Assembly: GCA_040879025.1 (NCBI GenBank)
Contig: JBBDLF010000001.1
Location: forward strand, 1 to 64,000
Direction: 5' to 3'
Source of the DNA: JBBDLF01 sp040879025
Lineage (GTDB): Bacteria > Pseudomonadota > Gammaproteobacteria > Pseudomonadales > Pseudohongiellaceae
Length of the DNA stretch: 64,000 nt
Of the stretch, positions 8,461 through 17,186 are shown piece by piece. The stretch's first letter is position 1, and each line of letters begins with the position of its first letter. The position numbers were made by a program, and so were the translations under genes. The notes below the pieces were generated by a model. That model was not told where the DNA came from, made no database searches, and was given only the letters and a program-made list of their open reading frames with translations.

Positions 8461-9875
8461 GACACCCGCCCGGCAGTGATTGGTGTCGCGGATTCTTGAT
8501 CAGGCAGAGGCAGTTTGATCAACGTGAGCGCGCCACCAAGTTTGAGATTGAACATTTCGATACTGCCGCCGATTTTTTCCAGTGCCGCGTTGGCCAGAAA
8601 GATGCCAAGACCCATACTGTCCTTGCGTGTGGATATGAAGGGTTCACCCTTGCTCTCCATCACCGCGGTAGGAATACCCGGGCCGTCATCACTGACCGCG
8701 ATCTCGAGACATCGCGGCACGGCCTGACCCACGCGGCAGGTTACTTGCACCTGTTTGCTTGCGGCCCTGATTGCATTTTCAATCAGGTTGATAACGGCGT
8801 GCCTGAAATTTGGATCGGTCGGAATCTGTACCTTCCGCGCTTCCTGTTCGAGGCTAAAATCGATCAATGCAGTGGGATGGATGTTGACCACGTAGTCTTT
8901 CACGTCCGCGAGAAACTCATCCAGTGACTGAGAGCCGTCTCTATTATAGCCTTCGTCATGATAGTGGCGGGTGAGCTGGTTAAGCGACTCCTTGCAGCGG
9001 AGAACCTGTTGTCGCAGCACGGAAATATCTTCCTTTACATCACTATCGCTCAGATCATCAACCTTTCTATCGTCCAGGTCGGCGAGCAGCACCGCCATGG
9101 TGGAGAGGGGGGTACCCAGCGCATGGGCTGTTCCCGCCGCCAGGGTGCCGATCGCCACCAATTGTTCATTACGTAATTCCTTTTCTCTGGCTTTGGCAAG
9201 TGTCAGTTCGCGATCGCGGATCGCGGATGCCATCTGGGTCACGAAAACACTGATCAGAATGGCGCTTACGACAAAAATAACCCACATTCCCACCAGGTGC
9301 AGTTGAAAGTCCATCACCATACCGTGGCTTTCCATGTCATTGTTGTCTTGAAGATCCAGCAGTATGAATACGGTGTAAATCAGTATGCTGATCACGGCGA
9401 ACAGGTTAACGTAGAAACGTGTAAGAAACGTGGCGCCGATGGCCAGCAACACGAGCAGGTAGGAAATCAGCGGATTGCCCGCACCCCCGGTGTAGACCAG
9501 CACAATCAGCAGAAATACCACATCCAGGCCAAGATGGGCGAAGAGTTCAGTTGTGGTGACCGCGCGCTGTCGGCGTATTCGCCAGAATCCAAAAGTGACG
9601 CTCAGGGCCAGCAGTGCAACGACGCCCAGGACCAGCCACAAGGAAATATCAAGCGAGGCATACGTCTGGAGGCTGAACAGATTCAGGCTTGAAAATAATT
9701 GAAAGACTATGAGCCCCAGAATGCAAAGCAGGCAGAAGAATACGCGAAGCAGCAGTATCCGCTGCAGCGAGTGTCTGGCGGTGCTGTCACCGATGCGGAA
9801 CAACGAGGCGAACAGCCCGTCGTTTTTGCCGTAGGCATTGTTATAGGTGGTTTTGTAGGCTTGCTCCGGAGTCAT
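8457..9875 (-). CDS. regB: RegB/PrrB-like redox sensor histidine kinase
   Basis: The 472-residue kinase has six predicted membrane helices (about residues 40-215), then the H-box AAGTAHALGTPLS with phospho-acceptor H251, and an HATPase domain (NLIENAIRA, DDGPGIP, GLGIFLA). Residues 130-136 read GGAGNPL, close to the quinone-sensing heptapeptide GGxxNPF of RegB, with Leu in place of the final Phe. It would sense the membrane quinone pool and phosphorylate the adjacent response regulator. The start ATG at 9875 lies 24 bp from a perfect 26-bp inverted repeat, which may therefore sit in its promoter or leader. Confidence 0.88.
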   Translation of the reverse strand: MTPEQAYKTTYNNAYGKNDGLFASLFRIGDSTARHSLQRILLLRVFFCLLCILGLIVFQLFSSLNLFSLQTYASLDISLWLVLGVVALLALSVTFGFWRIRRQRAVTTTELFAHLGLDVVFLLIVLVYTGGAGNPLISYLLVLLAIGATFLTRFYVNLFAVISILIYTVFILLDLQDNNDMESHGMVMDFQLHLVGMWVIFVVSAILISVFVTQMASAIRDRELTLAKAREKELRNEQLVAIGTLAAGTAHALGTPLSTMAVLLADLDDRKVDDLSDSDVKEDISVLRQQVLRCKESLNQLTRHYHDEGYNRDGSQSLDEFLADVKDYVVNIHPTALIDFSLEQEARKVQIPTDPNFRHAVINLIENAIRAASKQVQVTCRVGQAVPRCLEIAVSDDGPGIPTAVMESKGEPFISTRKDSMGLGIFLANAALEKIGGSIEMFNLKLGGALTLIKLPLPDQESATPITAGRVS

Positions 9876-9898
9876 CGGGCTCTATTCTACTCGATTAA

Positions 9899-9959
9899 CC
9901 TGGTGTCCGGTCCCATTAATTCGCATGATTTCAGCGAATTAATGGGACCGGACACCAGG
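9899..9959. repeat. Perfect 26-bp inverted repeat, REP/REPIN-like
   Basis: Arms 9899-9924 and 9934-9959 are perfectly complementary (CCTGGTGTCCGGTCCCATTA... and reverse) with a 9-bp loop. A degenerate 19-bp single arm occurs at 47626-47644, which shows this is a dispersed repeat rather than a local regulatory site. Such palindromes resemble REP sequences mobilised by RAYT (IS200-like Y1) transposases; no RAYT gene is in the window, so this is inferred. It lies between the divergent regB and acetyltransferase-like genes. Confidence 0.7.
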
Positions 9960-9972
9960 GAGTGAATGCCAA

Positions 9973-10968
9973 ATGGCGGCACATCCGCTAGAATCGTCCA
10001 CCATGATTCCAGAGATCGACAACACAAGCAGTTTTGCATTGGCGGAGATTGCGGCTTTGTTCGAGCAGAGCTTCGACTCTCCATTCGACGGCTTGCTATG
10101 GAACTGGAAATACGGGGAGGGCCGAGGCCGGGCCACCGTGGCCCGCTACCAAGGTGAACTCATTGCGCATTATGGTGGCATGCCCAGGGATATCAGTTAT
10201 TTTGGGGAACACCATAAGGCGATACAAATAGGGGATGTTATGGTGCTTCCCCAATATCGTACCCATTACGGAAAGGGAAGTGTCTTTTTCACGGTGGCTT
10301 CATCGTTTCTGGAACGACAAATCGGATACACCGTAGACCACTTGCTCGGGTTTGGATTTCCGGACCGGAAAACCATGCAGCTTGCCACTCGACTCGGCCT
10401 GTATAAGCCCACGGATGAACTCGTGGAACTGCGGTATCCCGTCGACCTTCCGCCGCATGCCAGTGTCCCGTATGAACTGAGCCATCCCGACGTTTCCGAC
10501 CCGGCGTTTCACAAGTCGGTCGACAGGCTCTGGCAGCTTTTTCGTGAAGAAATGCAGCAGGCGGTTGTCGGGCTGCGCGACTGGAATTACTTGCAGTACC
10601 GCTATTTGCAGCATCCCGCTGATTGCTACCGCATTCATGGTCTGAAAAAGCCGGGAAGTGATGATATTGCCGGCGTGGTTGTGTTGCGCAGGCACGAGGA
10701 AAATTATCTGGTAATGGACATCGTGGGCTCACGCAGTGAGTTTGCGAATATTCTCCGGAGTACCATACACTATCTTTCACTGATGGGAGATAACCCCGGT
10801 CTGAAGTGTTGGATAACCAGTCATTGGCAACAGGCGATGCTGATTGAGGGTGCCGGAATCCATGGTCTGAACATCGCGATTCCCTGCAACAGCTGGACGC
10901 CGGGACCCGAAGCCGATATCTTGAGCGGAGCCTGGTGGCTGACGGCGGGTGACACGGATTTTCTGTGA
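9973..10968 (+). CDS. GNAT-fold acetyltransferase-like protein
   Basis: The 331-residue protein resembles two-lobed GNAT-like proteins. An N-terminal half with LLWNWKYGEGRG, HYGGMPRD and GDVMVLPQYR... KGSVFF looks like an acyl-CoA-binding GNAT core (about residues 30-130). The C-terminal half repeats an alpha/beta pattern with DWNYLQYRYLQHP, typical of this family. Acceptor and acyl donor are unknown. The start is ambiguous: ATG 9973 has AGGGAG about 10 nt upstream, formed by the end of the 26-bp palindrome, while ATG 10003 lacks a clear site. An acyl-CoA ligase gene follows after 29 bp and may be cotranscribed. Confidence 0.65.
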   Translation: MAAHPLESSTMIPEIDNTSSFALAEIAALFEQSFDSPFDGLLWNWKYGEGRGRATVARYQGELIAHYGGMPRDISYFGEHHKAIQIGDVMVLPQYRTHYGKGSVFFTVASSFLERQIGYTVDHLLGFGFPDRKTMQLATRLGLYKPTDELVELRYPVDLPPHASVPYELSHPDVSDPAFHKSVDRLWQLFREEMQQAVVGLRDWNYLQYRYLQHPADCYRIHGLKKPGSDDIAGVVVLRRHEENYLVMDIVGSRSEFANILRSTIHYLSLMGDNPGLKCWITSHWQQAMLIEGAGIHGLNIAIPCNSWTPGPEADILSGAWWLTAGDTDFL

Positions 10969-10997
10969 AAAACACCAGTGTACAGTGAGATCAAGTT

Positions 10998-12632
10998 ATG
11001 AGTAACAGCAATATTTACGAACAGCATCTCGACCGGAACCCGGCCAATTTTGTGCCTTTGACACCTGTCAATTTTCTTGAGCGTGCTGCCGCGGTTTATC
11101 CTGGGCGGGTGGCCATTATCCATGGTGATCGGCGACAGACCTGGGCTGACACCAGCCGTCGTTGCTGCCAACTGGCATCGGCCCTGGCTAAACTGGGAAT
11201 AGGTGAGGGCGATACTGTCTCCTTTATGGGAGCTAATACCCCGGAATTGTATGAAGCTCATTTCGGTGTGCCCATGACCGGCGCCATTCTGAATGCCTTG
11301 AATATCCGGCTCGACGCGAAAGCCATAGCCTTCATTCTGGAGCACGCGGAAACCAAACTGCTGTTCACGGACCGTGAGTTCAGCGAAACGATTCGCAAGG
11401 CGCTGGAATTGTTGCCGAACAAGCCCCGTGTCATCGACATTGACGATCCGCTGTTCATAGGCGGGGAGTTGCTGGGCGAAGCCAACTATGAGGAACTGCT
11501 GGCCACAGGTGAGGAAAGCTTTTCCTTTTTCAGGGTGAAGGACGAATGGCAGGCTATCGCCCTGAACTACACATCTGGAACGACCGGTAATCCCAAGGGA
11601 GTCGTCTATCATCACCGCGGTGCCTATCTTAACGCCATATCAAACATTCTGTGTTGGAACATGGCTTCAAGCCCGGTTTATCTGTGGACCCTGCCGATGT
11701 TTCACTGTAACGGCTGGTGCTTTCCGTGGACTCTGGCCGCAGTGGCCGGAACCAGCGTCTGTCTGCGTCATGTTCGCGACGAAGAGATATTCAACTCGAT
11801 ACGCGAGCATCAGGTGTCTCATTTCTGCGGGGCTCCCGTGGTACTCAACCTGCTGGTCAATGCCGATCCGGTACTGCGCGAGGGTATCAATCACCGCGTT
11901 CATGCCATGACGGCGGGAGCCGCACCGCCAGCTGCGGTTATTGCAGGAATGGAAAAAATGAATTTCAGTGTCACCCATGTTTATGGACTTACCGAAACTT
12001 ACGGTCCGTGCGTGGTTTGCGCCCCCCAGGAAGACTGGTCTGAGCTGGAGACGGAGGCCCGCGCGGAGTTGCTCTCCCGCCAGGGGGTGCGCTCGCCGCT
12101 TCAGGACGGCATGATGGTGGCCGATCCGGAGACGCTGAAGCCCGTCCCCAAAGACGGTAAAACCATGGGCGAAATTTTTATGCGGGGCAATCTCACCATG
12201 AAAGGCTACCTCAAAAATCCGCAGACAACCGCGGCATCCTTTGCCGGAGACTGGTTTCATTCCGGTGACCTGGCGGTTTGGCACGAAGACGGTTACGCGC
12301 GGATCAAGGACCGATCGAAAGATATCATTATCTCTGGAGGAGAAAATATTTCTTCCCTCGAAGTGGAATCGGTACTTTTCAAGCATCCCCGAATTCTGGA
12401 GGCCGCTGTCGTGGCCTGCCCTGACGAGAAATGGGGTGAAGTACCGTGTGCCTTTGTCAGCCTGAAAACCGGACAGGAGTTGACCAAAGATGAACTGATT
12501 GCGTATTGTCGGGAAGAGCTTGCGCACTTTAAGGTACCAAAAAAAGTGATATTTGGACCTATCGATAAAACCTCGACTGGCAAGGTGCAGAAATACCTGC
12601 TGCGGGATCGCGCCGTCGCGGCTGAAGAGTGA
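10998..12632 (+). CDS. Acyl-CoA synthetase (AMP-forming; DmdB/medium-chain ligase type)
   Basis: At 544 residues this is a complete ANL-superfamily ligase. Motifs in order: ATP P-loop YTSGTTGNPKGV (about 192-203), YGLTETYGP (A5 core), the hinge region GDLAVWHEDGYARIKDRSKD, and C-terminal TGKVQK with the catalytic lysine. It would activate a carboxylic acid to an acyl-adenylate and transfer it to CoA. The short N-terminus and VADPETLKPVPKDGKTMGEI segment match the DmdB/AlkK-like branch acting on methylmercaptopropionate or medium-chain acids, but substrate cannot be fixed from sequence. The 29-bp spacing suggests coexpression with the preceding acetyltransferase-like gene. Confidence 0.92.
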   Translation: MSNSNIYEQHLDRNPANFVPLTPVNFLERAAAVYPGRVAIIHGDRRQTWADTSRRCCQLASALAKLGIGEGDTVSFMGANTPELYEAHFGVPMTGAILNALNIRLDAKAIAFILEHAETKLLFTDREFSETIRKALELLPNKPRVIDIDDPLFIGGELLGEANYEELLATGEESFSFFRVKDEWQAIALNYTSGTTGNPKGVVYHHRGAYLNAISNILCWNMASSPVYLWTLPMFHCNGWCFPWTLAAVAGTSVCLRHVRDEEIFNSIREHQVSHFCGAPVVLNLLVNADPVLREGINHRVHAMTAGAAPPAAVIAGMEKMNFSVTHVYGLTETYGPCVVCAPQEDWSELETEARAELLSRQGVRSPLQDGMMVADPETLKPVPKDGKTMGEIFMRGNLTMKGYLKNPQTTAASFAGDWFHSGDLAVWHEDGYARIKDRSKDIIISGGENISSLEVESVLFKHPRILEAAVVACPDEKWGEVPCAFVSLKTGQELTKDELIAYCREELAHFKVPKKVIFGPIDKTSTGKVQKYLLRDRAVAAEE

Positions 12633-12741
12633 TCACGTCGAAGCGCTGGAAGGGTTGTCTGACGGACCGGTTTCGTGACCGAAAGCCCGAATAAGTCGCA
12701 TCGTGACGGGGTGTACGTTTTATTAACATGTCAAGGAAATC

Positions 12742-13320
12742 ATGATGAAAAAATCAGTTGGCAAATTAGCTTCTATCGCGCTGTTGGCTGGTGCGACGGC
12801 CGGTTCAACCCTGGCCGCCGATGCGCCGGAGACGATCACGGTAAGCAGTAGTGCTTTCGATCATCACGGCACGGTCCCATTGGAAAACACAGCGTACGGC
12901 GATGGAGATTCGCCGCAATTGACCTGGACCAATCTGCCTGAAGGCACTGAAGAACTTGCCCTGATCATGGACGATCCGATTGCTCCGACGCCTGAACCGT
13001 TTGTTCACTGGGTGGCCTACAATATTCCCGCATCCGCCACCGGCTTGATGTCAGGTCTGCCTACGGATGCCGAGTTTCTGGCTGAAGGTCTGGAGGGAAT
13101 GACCAACGGAGTCAACGGAATCGGCCGTACAGGCTATTTTGGTCCGCGACCTCCCGCAGACGACAAACTGCACGCCTATCACTTCAGGGTATACGCGCTT
13201 GATGAAGACCTGGATCTTCCGGCGGGACTGAACAAGACTCAGTTACTGGAAGCGATGGAGGGTCATGTATTGGCCACTGGCATGCTGATGGGGCACTACC
13301 AGCAAATGGAAGGTCAGTAG
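12742..13320 (+). CDS. Secreted YbhB/YbcL-type PEBP-family protein
   Basis: The 192-residue precursor has a signal peptide (MMKKSVGKLASIALLAGATAG..., cleavage near ALAA at 25-28). The mature part shows the phosphatidylethanolamine-binding protein core: LTWTNLP, LALIMDDPIAP, FVHWVAYNIP and GRTGYFGPRPP, followed by HAYHFRVYALD. YbhB-type proteins are periplasmic or cytoplasmic members of the Raf-kinase-inhibitor-like family with no settled function. AAGGAA precedes the start by about 6 nt; a second ATG follows directly. It appears monocistronic, with a 109-bp gap to the ligase gene. Confidence 0.9.
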   Translation: MMKKSVGKLASIALLAGATAGSTLAADAPETITVSSSAFDHHGTVPLENTAYGDGDSPQLTWTNLPEGTEELALIMDDPIAPTPEPFVHWVAYNIPASATGLMSGLPTDAEFLAEGLEGMTNGVNGIGRTGYFGPRPPADDKLHAYHFRVYALDEDLDLPAGLNKTQLLEAMEGHVLATGMLMGHYQQMEGQ

Positions 13321-13409
13321 GCACTGTTCAGTCCGAAGTTCGGCGTACAGGTCGGGAATGAAATTCGACACATGCTGGTGCCTCGGCACCGGCCTGAGTT
13401 GAGTACCCG

Positions 13410-14144
13410 TCAGAAGTGCTCGATGATGTCTCCGGTCCTGGCGCCGGCTTCGATTCTCAGATCCACGGCGCGGTAGAGATGAATGTCCCCCTCCACGACC
13501 GATGAGGAATCAATGTGCAGCTCCGGGTCATTGCCAATGCCGAAACTGAACAGGCGGTTCCACCACCTTTTGCGCCCTTCGATACTCACATCGCCTCGCA
13601 CTATGGTGCCGTTGGTGAGTGAGATATCCCCGTTGTCCGTCGCCAGGTCCCGATTCACTGTGGTGTTGGTCAGCAAAATCTGACCATTCACTGTTGTCAC
13701 ACTGCCTGCTATTCCGGAACCGCCGCCGGCCCGGATTCGGCCATTGACGGTCGTGACCGATCCGTCCACCTCCACATCGTCACCGAGGGTGACCGATCCA
13801 TTGACGGTGGAGACTGATCCCGATGCCCGCACCCGGTCGGCGATCCGAATGCTGCCGTTTACGGTTTCTGCAGCGTAGAATTCCGAATTGCCATCAACAG
13901 TGATGCTGCCATTGACTGTCTCGAGCACGCCTGCGGTAGCACCCCGGGCGAGGCTGATACTTCCGTTCACGAGAGAGATATCACCGACGTGTTCATCAGA
14001 CGACACCTCCACCCTGCCGTTGATCCTGGAAATATTCTCAACTTCGGCGGCTTCCGCGCCACCGGCATTCTGAAGATATGTGCCCAGCACCACAGCCAGC
14101 AGAGCGGCGGCGACCAGTCTCAGATTGTTGTTAACGGTTTTCAT
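13410..14144 (-). CDS. Secreted VNG-repeat beta-solenoid-like protein
   Basis: The 244-residue precursor begins MKTVNNNLRLVAAALLAVVLG and has a signal peptide ending near residue 33. The mature protein is built from about eight units of 17-22 residues centred on a (T/L/I)VNG(S/R/Q) turn, for example LVNGSISL, TVNGSITV, TVNGSIRI, TVNGSVTL, TVNGRIRA and TVNGQILL. Regular hydrophobic spacing suggests a beta-helix resembling DUF4097 or polymer-forming proteins. No active site is visible. The ATG at 14144 has GGAG 6 nt upstream; longer starts up to 14195 are possible. Likely periplasmic or surface-exposed and structural, by inference only. Confidence 0.75.
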   Translation of the reverse strand: MKTVNNNLRLVAAALLAVVLGTYLQNAGGAEAAEVENISRINGRVEVSSDEHVGDISLVNGSISLARGATAGVLETVNGSITVDGNSEFYAAETVNGSIRIADRVRASGSVSTVNGSVTLGDDVEVDGSVTTVNGRIRAGGGSGIAGSVTTVNGQILLTNTTVNRDLATDNGDISLTNGTIVRGDVSIEGRKRWWNRLFSFGIGNDPELHIDSSSVVEGDIHLYRAVDLRIEAGARTGDIIEHF

Positions 14145-14454
14145 CTCCATCTCCTGTCCCTTCCGATCTTTCACTATTGGACGCGCTGTGTCCAAATTTG
14201 TTACCTGTCATTACGTTGAGCGAATAATGCCGATACCGGGTTCTGTCCAAGTGTTAGCAATTGCCTTGCCACTTTTAAAAAAGGCATACAATACAAAGGT
14301 ATAGGCATAAGCGCATACGGCAGCAATAGGCAGTAATAGTGCATTTGACCAATCATTTGGCAATAATGACTACCCGCCCGATCCTGTTCGTTTCCAGCGG
14401 TATAGTGTGACGGGGGTACGGCGACGATGAACCGGCGCGGCAATCGTTATCGTG
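14145..14454. promoter_or_regulatory. Intergenic region upstream of the VNG-repeat gene
   Basis: No gene is supported. On the minus strand it should hold the promoter of the VNG-repeat gene. A small dyad TTGGAC-N7-GTCCAA is at 14177-14195, about 33 bp before the start codon, and a further GTCCAA half lies near 14246. The middle (about 14270-14330) is AT-rich with a run of seven A. Since the receptor gene on the same strand ends at 14455, transcription could read through; I see no U-tract hairpin. Confidence 0.3.
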
Positions 14455-16512
14455 TCAGAAGGTGCCGCTTATTCCGATTCTGAACGCGCGGGGTTCGACA
14501 GGATGAAAATGGATGTCGTTCACCGGTTCGGCTTCACCCGGCAACTGCGACTCGTACAGGTAGGTGATATCCCGGTCATCGCTGTCGAAAAGATTCAGCA
14601 CATCGAGGTGTACACTCCAGGACGGATTGATTCGATAGGAAGCCTCCAGATTCACCAGAAATGTTGAGTCGGATCTGACTGAATCATCTTCTATCAGGGG
14701 CGCATCTCCCAGGTAGCGGAACCTGAGGCCACCGCTGATTCCGTTGAGATCGTCCAGTAACAGCCCGAGCGACGCGGTGCGATCCACTGACAGGGGAATG
14801 TGATCGTCCGAGCCGGCGCGGGAGAATCGGGCCCGGGTGAATGTCACATCGGCATCCACAATAAACCATGCCACCGGTGAGTGGATCAGCCCTATCTCAA
14901 TCCCGCGGCGCTCACTGGCGCCAAGTGCCTCGGTCGCTCCGGCATCTCCCACGTACACCAGTTCGGAATCCAGCTCGAGAGAAAAGATCGAAGCGGACAA
15001 CTGGGTGTTGGGAAGGGCCGCGGTGCGGAAGCCGGCTTCGATACCCCTGGCCTTCGCCAGCGGATCCACGGCGTCCACCAAGTCGCCGCTTGCCGGATCC
15101 ACGGTGATAACGGTCCCGCGGGCATCATTGCTGTGGAAACCCCGCCCGTAACTGAGAAAGGTTTCGGTATGGTTCCACGGGCTGAATATCAGGTTAAGTT
15201 TAGGGCTTACCAGGGTGTCGTTCGTCTTGCCGCTGTTTGCCGGAAGACCGGAGTCGATATCGAAGCGGTAATGATCGAGCCTAAGCGATGCTTCAGTTCT
15301 GAAATAGTCGTTCCAGGTTTGATCGATGGAAGCGAAGGTGCCAAGCGTTGTTTCCGTGAAACCGTCGTCGCGTACCGTCGCGAAAGCCTGACGCCTTTCT
15401 GTTTTGAACAGGCCAACGTCGGCGTCATCGCGCCGCAACTGAATGCCGACGGTCAACTCGCCTGGAGTTCCGACGATATTCAGCGGGCGCGCATAGGCGG
15501 CATTGAAACCGGAAATCCAGCGGTCATCCACCTGCTGGAACTGATCCCCGCGTACGGGGTCTTCGACGAAATAGGTAAAATTGGAATACAGGTCCAGTTG
15601 GTAATCCACCAGGTAGCCGTTGACCTGCAATCTGCCCGGTCCCAGCAATTGTTCGCGGTGGAACGAGACGCTGTAGCGATGGGAATCACCGCCCACTGTG
15701 GGGTCGACATTGCCCAGTTCGTCAAGCTGGTTGTTCTGCACGGCGCGTAGCGGAATCTGGTCGGTTGAGTCCCATATACCGTCATAAAGGGCTGCAGTGA
15801 TACTCCAGCGCGCTTCGCTGGACTCGGAAAAATACTTGATCAGCGCATTGGTCTTGGCCAGATCCTGATCCCGCTTCCAGGGTCCGGCGTAGCGGGTCGC
15901 GGCTCCGGCCAGGGTCAGTGTGCCGTCTCCGGCGGTAATGGAATTGCCCAAAAACAGGCGATGGTATTCGTTCTCTCCGGTAACGTAGCTGATCTGGCCG
16001 GTTTCAAGCGCGTTACGGTAGGCGAAATCCGACGATCCGGCAGTGGCGAAATTACCTACATTGCCATAGTAGGGGCCTTTGCGATACAGCATGGCCTCCA
16101 CCATTTCGGGCAGCAAAAAATTGAGATCGGCATAACCCTGGCCATGGGCATGGGTGGGCATATTAACCGGCTGACCGTCGATGTTGATGGAAAAATCGGT
16201 GCCGTGATCCAGGTTGAAACCGCGAAGAAAGTACTGGTTCGCCTTGCCTTCGCCACTGTGCTGGGTGGCCACCAGGCCGGGAACGAATTCCATGAGTTCG
16301 CCAATGCGGGAAATCGGCCGCAGTTCAAGCTGTGTTCCGGTCACCACACCTTCGGTGGCGGTCACCGGGTCTCCAGCCAGCGCATTGCGCGATCCCAGAA
16401 TGGTTATCTCTTCAATACTGTTACCGGTAATGCCGGCGGCGACAGCGGTATTGACAATCAGACTTGCTGTTACGGTAGCGACTCCTGTCGCCAGAGACTT
16501 CATTTTTGGCAT
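14455..16512 (-). CDS. TonB-dependent outer-membrane receptor
   Basis: The 685-residue precursor has a signal peptide (about residues 1-26), a TonB-box-like segment EEITILG soon after, a plug domain (about 45-165: RIGELMEFVPGLVATQHSGEGKANQYFLRGFNLDHGTDF) and a long beta-barrel region ending in RAFRIGISGTF with the terminal Phe expected for BAM assembly. It imports an unknown ligand across the outer membrane with TonB energy. The start at 16512 has GGAA 6 nt upstream; ATG 16530 would add six residues. It is divergent from the BlaI-type regulator 224 bp away. The ligand is not predictable; no siderophore or cobalamin genes are adjacent. Confidence 0.9.
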   Translation of the reverse strand: MPKMKSLATGVATVTASLIVNTAVAAGITGNSIEEITILGSRNALAGDPVTATEGVVTGTQLELRPISRIGELMEFVPGLVATQHSGEGKANQYFLRGFNLDHGTDFSINIDGQPVNMPTHAHGQGYADLNFLLPEMVEAMLYRKGPYYGNVGNFATAGSSDFAYRNALETGQISYVTGENEYHRLFLGNSITAGDGTLTLAGAATRYAGPWKRDQDLAKTNALIKYFSESSEARWSITAALYDGIWDSTDQIPLRAVQNNQLDELGNVDPTVGGDSHRYSVSFHREQLLGPGRLQVNGYLVDYQLDLYSNFTYFVEDPVRGDQFQQVDDRWISGFNAAYARPLNIVGTPGELTVGIQLRRDDADVGLFKTERRQAFATVRDDGFTETTLGTFASIDQTWNDYFRTEASLRLDHYRFDIDSGLPANSGKTNDTLVSPKLNLIFSPWNHTETFLSYGRGFHSNDARGTVITVDPASGDLVDAVDPLAKARGIEAGFRTAALPNTQLSASIFSLELDSELVYVGDAGATEALGASERRGIEIGLIHSPVAWFIVDADVTFTRARFSRAGSDDHIPLSVDRTASLGLLLDDLNGISGGLRFRYLGDAPLIEDDSVRSDSTFLVNLEASYRINPSWSVHLDVLNLFDSDDRDITYLYESQLPGEAEPVNDIHFHPVEPRAFRIGISGTF

Positions 16513-16736
16513 ATTCTGTTCCAGTTGCATTTGTTTTGACAGCTAATGTAGAGTGGGACTGTATTGAAGAATCTGGCTCAAGACCAGTCATGGCTCGCCG
16601 CAGCCGGATAATGACAATTAAGTATTTGAAAAATAAAGGTTAAATTTGCGATGTCATCACCGACTACTGCTCGGCGTTTGTGTCAGTTGATGCCGGATTT
16701 ACGTGTGTGCCACCAAAGGGAAAAAGCTTAGTTGCC

Positions 16737-17186
16737 ATGGTCCGCAAAAAATCCGCATCGAATGTGATGACAAATCAGCTGGGCCAGCTGGAGCTGGAGG
16801 TGATGGAGCAGGTCTGGCTCGCGCCGGGCATAGAAGCCAAAGAGTTGACTGAAATTTTCAATCAACAGACCACACGGCTGACTCTGAGTACCATGCAATC
16901 AACGGTGGAACGGCTGGTGCGCAAAGGGCTGCTGGAGCGGCGCAAGGTTAGCCACGCCTACCAGTATCACGCATGCATCTCACGCCAGAATCTGCTCGCC
17001 AGACTCATGGGTGACGTCATTCAGCTTCTTCATGACGGCCGCATGGATACCATTCTCAGCAGCTTCGTCAGCGTTGCCGCGAATCTGGACGCGGCCTCTC
17101 TCGACCGATTGGAAAGATTGATCGAAGACAAAAAGTGCCAATTGAAAACTGCCGGCGACGCCGAGAAGGAGTCGCCCGGTGATTGA
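16737..17186 (+). CDS. BlaI/MecI/CopY-family transcriptional repressor
   Basis: The 149-residue protein carries the winged-helix pattern of BlaI/MecI repressors: LGQLELEVMEQVW near the N-terminus, a recognition region TLSTMQSTVERLVRKGLLERRKVSHAYQYHA, and a C-terminal dimerisation helix region. Family members repress an operon and are released when an M56 membrane protease cleaves them. The stop codon overlaps the start of exactly such an M56 gene (8 bp), matching the BlaI-BlaR1 arrangement. The start is uncertain, because the ribosome site before ATG 16737 is weak and an earlier GTG (16680) is in frame. I could not identify a convincing operator. Confidence 0.88.
   Translation: MVRKKSASNVMTNQLGQLELEVMEQVWLAPGIEAKELTEIFNQQTTRLTLSTMQSTVERLVRKGLLERRKVSHAYQYHACISRQNLLARLMGDVIQLLHDGRMDTILSSFVSVAANLDAASLDRLERLIEDKKCQLKTAGDAEKESPGD

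Noticed and set aside
13377..13390. GGTGCC-TC-GGCACC hairpin as a terminator of the PEBP gene
   Set aside because: Short loop, 6-bp stem and no U-tract on either strand.
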